Source: Gammaproteobacteria bacterium
GTDB taxonomy: Bacteria > Pseudomonadota > Gammaproteobacteria > Pseudomonadales > Azotimanducaceae_A
Length of the DNA stretch: 7,561 nt
Direction of reading: 5' to 3'
Assembly (NCBI GenBank): GCA_012960755.1
Contig: DUAT01000139.1
Location: 236,455 to 244,015 of the forward strand
In this document: positions 1-5,416 of the stretch, one piece after another
Layout of the letters: each line of letters starts with the position of its first letter
Position numbering within the stretch: position 1 is the stretch's first letter
Notes under the pieces: generated by a model
Told to the model about the DNA's origin: nothing
What the model saw: only the letters and a program-made list of their open reading frames with translations
Database searches by the model: none
Program-made: the position numbers and the translations under genes

Positions 1-180
1 TAATTGGTGAACTTCTTGGATTTTCACACATTTGACTTCACCGGATCAAATACATAAGTGAGATATTAATCTACAGCCTCCGTACATGACACCAATCCGC
101 CAACTGCGGCGCAATTTTTCACTCAACCTTCGCCTTTTTCTGTAGATCAAGTGAACTGGCTCTTTTCTCCCTTTCAATAC
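1..180. other. Left-edge stretch without a recognisable gene
   Basis: I see no credible coding region, RNA gene, repeat or strong terminator here. On the minus strand, the frame of the PD40 scrap continues past its TAG stop (181-183) into a short arginine-rich stretch that ends at another stop. It has no family resemblance that I recognise. Together with the decayed fragment to the right, positions 1-642 contain no intact gene. Confidence 0.5.
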
Positions 181-612
181 CTATGAATCTCCGTTTTGGA
201 ACAAACTGCCACTCCTTTGTACGCGCTCATTCTTCCCACATCCGTCAACTAAGAGCAAAAGTGGACGGCGGAATGTATGCGGTAAAAGGGTATCAAGAGA
301 CCTGCCTTCGGTAATCTCCGATTCCGAGGCATTAGCTTTTGGAAGAAATTCGATACTTTCGCCGCGCCATTGATACCAGTTTTCAACTACCACCAGTGAA
401 GTCAACTTCGATTCCAATTCTGTGGTCCCGAATGTCTGGGTCAAAAACTGTTGACCGCCATGGGAGATATCATATCCGTAGAGTAAGCCATGGCTACCTG
501 TGAACAGTAACTCAGGGTTCCCATAATCGAAATCGGGTTTAACTTTTATCGATACTGCGAACATAGAACTGTCCCCACGAACGACGATAAATTTGCACTC
601 TACGCGTGTCGC
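181..612 (-). pseudogene. Decayed C-terminal fragment of a PD40/TolB-like beta-propeller protein
   Basis: This frame encodes 127 residues from the ATG at 562-564 and stays open upstream to a stop at 613-615. The first 65 residues look like the very C-terminus of proteins that carry PD40/WD40-like propellers, often fused to a protein kinase or adenylate-cyclase-type domain. The matching features are a 'MFAVSIKV' strand, then 'PELLF', then 'YDIS..GQQFL', ending in 'LVVVENWYQ'. In that family a similar ENW motif lies a few residues before the stop. Homology appears to continue upstream of the ATG: 'RGDSS' is in this frame, and 'QIYRR' is in another frame at 581-595, which suggests a frameshift near 577-581. 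Residues 66-127 match nothing I recognise and are probably read-through. The propeller body and any N-terminal domain are missing, and stops crowd 613-645. I read it as a relic rather than a working gene; a small real protein cannot be excluded. Confidence 0.6.
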
Positions 613-642
613 CTAGTCTAGATAGTGATAGGGATAAGCCTC

Positions 643-1218
643 CTAGCCAAGCTCCAGTTTCCGGATCACCGGAAAGAAGATCGAATCACTCCATATACCC
701 AGCCACTCTACATCCTCTACGGTGTTTGCCTGCAACAGCTCCGCCAGCTGGTAGTAAACACTGCGACTCAACCGAGCCTCTAAATTATCCCGGACGTGCA
801 GGTATGGTGAAGGCTCCTCGGTTGCAGGGTCGAACTCAAATCGTAAAGCGTGATCGGCACCAAGCAGTAGCTCTTCCGCCATATTCGTCGTAAATGTCAG
901 TCGCTGCTTTTTACCTTCATTCGCGACCGTCATTAGAACCGCCAGAAATGGAACATCCGCGACTTTGATTCGGCACTTCTCTACCGGGGTGACCAAATAG
1001 TATTCACCATCATCTTCATGCCTGAGCACTGATGCAAAAAGATGAACCAGGCGTTGGCGTTGAATCGGGGTGCCTAGATAGTACCAGTCGCCATTCGCCT
1101 TTACTTCCATATCAATGTCTTTGACATTGTCCGGATTCCATAGGTGAATTGGCGGTCTTTGCTTATCTTTAACTTGTGCCAGGGCGGCGAGCAACGAATA
1201 GGGTCCCTGCTCCTGCAT
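643..1218 (-). CDS. DUF1285 family protein
   Basis: This 191-residue protein matches the DUF1285 family (PF06938), which is of unknown function. Characteristic stretches are 'PPIHLWNPD' near residue 22, 'DIDMEVKANGDWYYLGTPI' (about 34-52), 'RLVHLFASVLRHEDDGEYYLVTPVEK' (about 56-81) and 'VADVPFLAV' (about 86-94). The length is normal for the family. From memory, solved structures of the family show a repeat-containing fold, and a signalling or ligand-binding role has been suggested without proof. There is no signal peptide or membrane segment, so it is probably cytosolic. The start is the ATG at 1216-1218. It lies 12 bp after the moaA stop with no clear Shine-Dalgarno, so translation may depend on coupling to moaA. 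The two genes very likely share a transcript. The family call is firm; the function is unknown. Confidence 0.9.
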   Translation of the reverse strand: MQEQGPYSLLAALAQVKDKQRPPIHLWNPDNVKDIDMEVKANGDWYYLGTPIQRQRLVHLFASVLRHEDDGEYYLVTPVEKCRIKVADVPFLAVLMTVANEGKKQRLTFTTNMAEELLLGADHALRFEFDPATEEPSPYLHVRDNLEARLSRSVYYQLAELLQANTVEDVEWLGIWSDSIFFPVIRKLELG

Positions 1219-1230
1219 CAGCGGATGTCA

Positions 1231-2193
1231 CTATCCGCCAATCAGTTTCATGACGGTAACCTCGCCCTGAAACGCCAGCTTCTTGTCACCAAGTGCACTC
1301 AGCAGGATCTTCTGTAACCTGGGCAATGCAAGGTGAGTTGGCAGTTCAATCAAATCGGCGATGTATTGCCTGCGGGCACTGCTCAGGCAGCCATACAGAT
1401 GACCAGCGGAGGAAAGCCGGAGTCGTGTACATGAGGTACAAAAAGGCTGGCTTTCGTTCGCGATGATACCAAAAACACCTCGGTCCGGTACCTCAAACCG
1501 GGCCGCGGTCGAATCATAGGGCGCTTCTGTGCGGGCAAATTCATATTTAGTACCGATATTGTCCAACAAGCTTTCCATGGACACGTAATCCTGCTGAAAG
1601 CCATTGCCCTCGAGCAAATGACCCATGCGCATTAATTCAATAAAACGCAATTCAATACCCCGATCGAGGCAGTAATCCAGCATTGGAACAACTTCATTGG
1701 CATTCTGGCTTCGCAACGGCACCATGTTGATCTTAACCTTGATTCCTGCATCGAGGATGGTATCAATGCCTGACAGGACGGTCTGCAGATCGCCTCCCCG
1801 GGCAATCTTCCTGAACTTAACGGAATCAAGCGTATCCAGACTGATGTTGATCCGTTTGATACCAGAATCAACGATCACATCCCGTTTTTTCAACAATAAT
1901 TGGCCGTTGGTGGTCAGGCTGACATCTTTCATGTTCAGCTTCATGACGCCCAGTAAGAAGTCGTCAAATTTAGCCGAAAGGAGTGGCTCTCCGCCGGTAA
2001 TCCGAATCTTATCGATTCCCGCAGCTTGTTGCAGCAACGTGACCGCTTTCAACAAGGCAGTGGCAGATAGCTCATGCTTGGCTTTCATTAAACGTTTGCC
2101 GTCAGGCACGCAGTAGGTACAGGCATAATTACAAGCTGCAGTAAGACTTACCCTCAGGTTTCGAAACTGCCTGCCAATGCGGTCAACGATCAT
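1231..2193 (-). CDS. moaA: GTP 3',8-cyclase (molybdenum cofactor biosynthesis protein A)
   Basis: MoaA is a radical SAM enzyme with two 4Fe-4S clusters. It converts GTP to 3',8-cyclo-GTP, the first step of molybdenum cofactor synthesis, in the cytosol. The 320-residue product carries the N-terminal CxxxCxxC motif at C21, C25 and C28, and the SAM-binding GGEP at 67-70. It also has 'TTNG' at 94-97, 'RFIE' at 183-186 and the C-terminal cluster motif CxxCx13C at C252, C255 and C269. It ends in the twin glycine (G319-G320) needed for catalysis. Basic residues known to contact GTP in the family appear conserved: R14, K62, R64, R183, R257 and R259. The usual 'CNR' of the second cluster reads 'CTR' here. 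The length is slightly below the usual 325-340. The start is the ATG at 2191-2193, with an AAAGAG-like ribosome site about 8 bases upstream. It is the first gene of an operon with the DUF1285 gene. No moaC, moaD, moaE or mog gene is nearby, so it may be a solitary or second copy. Confidence 0.92.
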   Translation of the reverse strand: MIVDRIGRQFRNLRVSLTAACNYACTYCVPDGKRLMKAKHELSATALLKAVTLLQQAAGIDKIRITGGEPLLSAKFDDFLLGVMKLNMKDVSLTTNGQLLLKKRDVIVDSGIKRINISLDTLDSVKFRKIARGGDLQTVLSGIDTILDAGIKVKINMVPLRSQNANEVVPMLDYCLDRGIELRFIELMRMGHLLEGNGFQQDYVSMESLLDNIGTKYEFARTEAPYDSTAARFEVPDRGVFGIIANESQPFCTSCTRLRLSSAGHLYGCLSSARRQYIADLIELPTHLALPRLQKILLSALGDKKLAFQGEVTVMKLIGG

Positions 2194-2218
2194 TTAGTAA
2201 TCTCTTTAAAATCAATAA

Positions 2219-2245
2219 GTTATCACACGATACGATCACTTTGAA
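2219..2245 (-). promoter_or_regulatory. Candidate promoter for moaA-DUF1285
   Basis: Read on the minus strand, an extended -10-like element TGTGATAAC lies at 2227-2219. A -35-like TTCAAA lies at 2245-2240, giving a 15-bp spacer that is shorter than ideal. The -10 overlaps a small inverted repeat, TATC-ACAC-GATA (2221-2232 on the plus strand). It is placed plausibly, about 25 bases before the moaA ATG. This was judged by eye only. Confidence 0.25.
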
Positions 2246-2290
2246 CAGCAATCAATGGTGCCCGGGCGGTCGGAAACCGTACCAGTAAAA

Positions 2291-2319
2291 CTGAAATTTG
2301 GCTAACAAGGCGATACTAT
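2291..2319 (+). promoter_or_regulatory. Candidate promoter for the YiiX-like hydrolase gene
   Basis: CTGAAA (2291-2296) could serve as a -35 box and TACTAT (2314-2319) as a -10 box, with a 17-bp spacer. Each matches the sigma-70 consensus at 4 of 6 positions. An overlapping TATAAC (2317-2322) is an alternative -10. The site lies about 40 bp before the start codon in the divergent intergenic region. No operator-like repeat stands out. Confidence 0.3.
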
Positions 2320-2343
2320 AACAATAAGATACAACTGAGGCAC

Positions 2344-2349
2344 AGGAAG
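2344..2349 (+). promoter_or_regulatory. Ribosome binding site of the YiiX-like gene
   Basis: AGGAAG lies 10 bases before the ATG at 2360. This is a reasonable Shine-Dalgarno and supports that start over later in-frame methionines. It is the clearest ribosome site in the window. Confidence 0.6.
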
Positions 2350-2359
2350 CAACTCGCTA

Positions 2360-3514
2360 ATGAGAGTATTTGATTTTATTTCCAGACCAATCATCAAATG
2401 GTTACTCCATGAGAGGTCCCTGCGATCTCAGCCTCTCAGTGATTTCGAGCGCATCAAGTATGAGTTAAAACTTTGTGATGTTCTCCTGGTTGAAGGGCGA
2501 TCCAGGGTCAGCGATGTCATCCGCGTCACGACCCAAAGTCCATGGACCCACGCAGCGCTTTATATTGGCCGAATACACGATATTGAGGACCCGGATCTAC
2601 GAAAAATTGTCGTTCACCAATACCAGGGTGAACCGGGAGATCGACTCATCATAGAGAGTCACCTGGGGGTCGGAACCAAGGTGAGCGATCTCGAAACTTA
2701 CAACTCAGATCACTTGAGAATCTGCAGACCAGCAAGGCTGGGCATCAAGGACTCTCAGCAGGTCATACGCTACGCCGTCAGCCGACTGGGTCTGGACTAT
2801 GACGTCCGCCAGATACTCGACCTGGCGCGATTTATGTTCCCCTGGTCATTCCTGCCCCGACGATGGCGATCCAGTTTGTTTCAGCATAACGCGGGGAGAT
2901 CTACCCGGACCGTGTGCTCCACGATGATTGCGGAGGCATTCGCCTTTGTCCAGTTTCCTATTCTGCCATTGGTGAAGCAATCTGAAGACGACAAGGTTCA
3001 ACTGTTCCGTCGTAATCCAAAACTATGCACCCCGAGCGACTTTGATTACTCACCTTATTTTAAGATTATCAAATACCCATTCGTGGACATCGACTACCAT
3101 GATGATCATCACCTCTTACCCTGGCGTGGCACAGGGGAGCTGGATGAGGAAGAGAATCAACTTTATATGGCAGCTGAGACAGCGGCTGGCGTTGACGAAG
3201 TCGAAGAGGCTATCAGTCAGGCAGTGGTTATAAGTGAAGAAAAACTGACAAAGAAAGGAGAAAATAGCCTCGTCACAGACGACGACGGAATCCCCATCAT
3301 CGATGATGAAGACCCACATCTGGCATCCGGTGGTAACAAATCCCCTCTCGCGAATACTGACGAAACGGCTATAGCCGAAGATCAGCATAGTCTCCCGACG
3401 GATGACGGGAGCATGCAGGAAGAGGCTGACAGGGAACACGCTAAGGACGGTGAAAAATCTGAAAAAAATAGCCGCGGTGCGATGAGCACGGACGAGAAAT
3501 CACAGATCCACTAA
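2360..3514 (+). CDS. YiiX/YebB-like permuted NlpC/P60-type cysteine hydrolase with acidic tail
   Basis: Residues 35-250 of this 384-residue protein look like the YiiX/YebB/YaeF group (PF05708-like). These are circularly permuted papain-fold hydrolases in which the catalytic His precedes the Cys. Visible signatures are 'CDVLLVEG' (39-46), then 'SPWTHAALYIG' with the probable catalytic H64. Next come 'LIIESHLGVG' with the probable third residue E99, and 'RTVCSTMIAEAF' with the nucleophile C186. Related enzymes are amidases or peptidases acting on peptide or lipid-linked amide bonds; the substrate here is unknown. There is no convincing signal peptide. The N-terminus (residues 1-24) is basic and partly amphipathic, so membrane contact is possible. 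From about residue 259 to the end, roughly 35 of 125 residues are Asp or Glu against about 10 Lys or Arg. That tail looks disordered and is not part of the fold. The gene diverges from moaA and converges on the murF-like gene 21 bp away. The family call is good; the role is uncertain. Confidence 0.8.
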   Translation: MRVFDFISRPIIKWLLHERSLRSQPLSDFERIKYELKLCDVLLVEGRSRVSDVIRVTTQSPWTHAALYIGRIHDIEDPDLRKIVVHQYQGEPGDRLIIESHLGVGTKVSDLETYNSDHLRICRPARLGIKDSQQVIRYAVSRLGLDYDVRQILDLARFMFPWSFLPRRWRSSLFQHNAGRSTRTVCSTMIAEAFAFVQFPILPLVKQSEDDKVQLFRRNPKLCTPSDFDYSPYFKIIKYPFVDIDYHDDHHLLPWRGTGELDEEENQLYMAAETAAGVDEVEEAISQAVVISEEKLTKKGENSLVTDDDGIPIIDDEDPHLASGGNKSPLANTDETAIAEDQHSLPTDDGSMQEEADREHAKDGEKSEKNSRGAMSTDEKSQIH

Positions 3515-3535
3515 TTGTCACGCTTCGACCAAACG

Positions 3536-4897
3536 CTAACGTGATTCCAGTGCAGCGGTTAAACGCAGAACAAAATCCGAAGCCCAAAAAACCTTGTTCG
3601 AGCCTTTTACCAGTATGATGTCTCCAGACTCGATGGAGCCAAGCAGCTGGTCAAGGTCGATATCTGTCACGTGATCATAGTGACCGCCATTTCCCGGGGT
3701 AGCAGAAAAACCCTCCCCCACGGTGATGACCCGATCCAGCCCTTGCGCCAAAGTCGCCGTATCAGCATGGGACTGTACCGATTCGTGCCCTAATTCCAGC
3801 ATCTCACCCAATAGTGCAATTCGTTTCCCTGCTGGTTTTTCCATTTGCAAAGCACGAATCCCGTAAGCCATGCTCACAGGGTTAGCATTGTAACTGTCAT
3901 CGATAATTTGAACACCCGCCACAGATATCACATTGCCTCGGCCCCTGGGGGCGTCCAAACTTGAGAATGACGCCGCTGCAAGGTCAACATCAGCGCCGAG
4001 ACAATACATAGCAGCCAGTACCGCTAGCGATGTCAGTACCCGATGCTCGCCGCCCACGGATAATTGATAATTCACCTGTTTGCCACACACATTAGCCTCA
4101 ACCAGGGTCTGCTGACCATGGTATGTCGCTTCGCCAAAGACATCCGAGTTGGACGTTGTACCGAATGTCACTCTTCTTGTATGACCCAATCCGGTTAGAT
4201 CCAGGCCCACAGGGACAATCAGGTGTCCTGAGTTCGATAGTCCTTTGGCGATACTGAGTTTTTCTCTGCGAATTGCCTCCAGATTATCGAAATGGCCAAT
4301 ATGCGCAGGTAGAACGTTCAGCAGCAAGGCAACATCAGGACTGACGAGCTCAGCCAGGGGCCTGATTTCCCCGGATCTGTTGGTTCCTATTTCGAAGACG
4401 CCGAATTTGCTATCCGCTGGCATCCTCGCCAGCGACAACGGGACGCCCCAGTGATTGTTGAGACTTCCCACCGATGCATGGGTTTTGTTCTGCAACGCAA
4501 GCAGTTCCTCGAGCCACTGGCGAGCTGTGGTTTTGCCGCTACTGCCGGTAATGGCGGTCACCTTTGCCTGAACCCTGTTCCTCGCATGGCTTCCCAACTG
4601 CCAGAGTCCATCGAGCGTGTCCTCAACTGTTAACAAGGGGCCGGACACGTCTACCTCACGGGAAACCAGAGCTGCCGCTGCGCCACGGGCAAAGGCATTT
4701 TGAATAAACTCATGCCCGTCTCGATCGCTTGAACTGGAGGAGTGGAACCTGGGACCCGGATCACCGGACAGTGCGACGAACAGATCACCGGTTACGACAG
4801 TGCGACTGTCGAGGCTGATGCCTGATATCTGTGGGCCCGAAACCGGTTCGATAAGGGAGCAGGCGCTTAGCAGTTCTTCCCATTGCCACAAGCTCAC
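3536..4897 (-). CDS. murF: MurF-type UDP-N-acetylmuramoyl-tripeptide--D-alanyl-D-alanine ligase, stand-alone copy
   Basis: MurF adds D-Ala-D-Ala to UDP-MurNAc-tripeptide using ATP, the last cytosolic step of peptidoglycan precursor synthesis. This 453-residue protein has the usual length and domain order. The substrate domain spans about 1-90 ('DSR' at 30-32, 'DGHEFI' at 60-65). The ATPase domain spans about 112-315, with P-loop GSSGKTT at 118-124, 'NNHWGVP' at 147-153, 'EIGTNRSGEI' at 169-178, 'AHIGHF' at 198-203 and the probable carbamylated lysine K213. The C-terminal domain carries 'DDSYNANP' at 333-340 and 'GEMLELG'. The 'HRVLTSLAVLAA' segment (285-296) and the 'RGRG' stretch recall alphaproteobacterial MurF more than the E. 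coli enzyme. A serine-rich insert lies at 46-59. The start is a GTG at 4895-4897 that overlaps the stop of the upstream acetyltransferase gene (GTGA), so translation is coupled. No mur or fts gene adjoins it, so it may be a paralogue with a different acceptor or amino-acid partner. Confidence 0.85.
   Translation of the reverse strand: MSLWQWEELLSACSLIEPVSGPQISGISLDSRTVVTGDLFVALSGDPGPRFHSSSSSDRDGHEFIQNAFARGAAAALVSREVDVSGPLLTVEDTLDGLWQLGSHARNRVQAKVTAITGSSGKTTARQWLEELLALQNKTHASVGSLNNHWGVPLSLARMPADSKFGVFEIGTNRSGEIRPLAELVSPDVALLLNVLPAHIGHFDNLEAIRREKLSIAKGLSNSGHLIVPVGLDLTGLGHTRRVTFGTTSNSDVFGEATYHGQQTLVEANVCGKQVNYQLSVGGEHRVLTSLAVLAAMYCLGADVDLAAASFSSLDAPRGRGNVISVAGVQIIDDSYNANPVSMAYGIRALQMEKPAGKRIALLGEMLELGHESVQSHADTATLAQGLDRVITVGEGFSATPGNGGHYDHVTDIDLDQLLGSIESGDIILVKGSNKVFWASDFVLRLTAALESR
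4894..4897 (-). promoter_or_regulatory. GTGA stop/start overlap coupling the GNAT and MurF genes
   Basis: Read on the minus strand, GTGA contains the GTG start of the MurF gene and the TGA stop of the acetyltransferase gene. The bases just upstream (4898-4912) show no good Shine-Dalgarno. Ribosomes finishing the upstream gene probably re-initiate here, which would link the amounts of the two proteins. Confidence 0.7.
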
Positions 4898-5394
4898 GGT
4901 CTTTGTACCGCTACTTCACGGCTGATCAACTCGTGGGTCATGTGATAAGCATCCTCCACTCCCAGGTAATATCCTTTCTGCAGTTGATCAATTTCGTAAT
5001 TGGCCTGCTGATAAAACTCAATTGCAACGCTGTTTGAACTTCTCACCTCCAGCGCGATGTAGTCCAGACCCGCAATGCTGGCTGAACTTTCCATCCAGTT
5101 CAGCAACTCACGTCCTATGCCTCGCCGACGCTGCTGCGGTTTAACTGCTAACAGATTCAGATGACCATGTAGCTCATAAAATTCCATCGCCGCGAAACCC
5201 TGGATTACCGAGTTAACTTTTGCAACGATCACCACACAGTCGGGGTGTTGAATAAGACTCAGCACCCGTGACGGTTTCCACCGCCATTTTAGTCCATGCT
5301 CAATCAGAACTCTGGACATCTCCGCGAGTTCAAGACAATCCGATTGTCTTGCAAACGCGATTTCTAACTCCTGGCCCAAGGTTTCATCCCTCAT
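4894..5394 (-). CDS. RimI-like GNAT family N-acetyltransferase
   Basis: This 166-residue protein has the GNAT fold signatures. A beta-4 strand with 'LNLLAVKP' (79-86) leads into the acetyl-CoA pyrophosphate loop 'RRRGIGREL' (89-97). 'LEVRSSNSVAIEFYQQANYE' follows (115-134), then 'KGYYLGVEDAYHM'. The 'EVR.SN..AI.FY' and 'YY..EDA..M' pattern is that of RimI, the acetyltransferase that modifies the N-terminal alanine of ribosomal protein S18. The N-terminus is longer than in RimI, though, and the gene context is not that of rimI. A different amine substrate is therefore plausible. The start at 5392-5394 (ATG) has no good Shine-Dalgarno. It lies 22 bp after the ligase stop and the gene overlaps the MurF gene by 4 bp, so it is the middle gene of a three-gene operon. 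The family is firm; the substrate is unknown. Confidence 0.82.
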   Translation of the reverse strand: MRDETLGQELEIAFARQSDCLELAEMSRVLIEHGLKWRWKPSRVLSLIQHPDCVVIVAKVNSVIQGFAAMEFYELHGHLNLLAVKPQQRRRGIGRELLNWMESSASIAGLDYIALEVRSSNSVAIEFYQQANYEIDQLQKGYYLGVEDAYHMTHELISREVAVQRP

Positions 5395-5416
5395 CTATTT
5401 TTTTCATGGTCAGTGG

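Noticed and set aside
606..893. Plus-strand 95-residue open frame
   Set aside because: It lies largely antisense to the well-supported DUF1285 gene, is low-complexity Pro/Ser/Arg-rich, and has no recognisable domain.
1697..2116. Plus-strand 139-residue open frame
   Set aside because: It is antisense to moaA, which has all catalytic motifs. The translation shows only the hydrophobic bias expected of a shadow frame.
3516..3545. Possible hairpin terminator between the convergent genes
   Set aside because: TCACG (3519-3523) and CGTGA (3539-3543) can pair, but the stem is only 5 bp with a loop of about 15 bases and no T-run on either strand. It is not a convincing intrinsic terminator.
5377..5406. 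Alternative upstream ATG (5404-5406) for the acetyltransferase
   Set aside because: It is in a different frame and meets a TGA after seven codons (5383-5381). The ATG at 5392-5394 gives the full GNAT domain.
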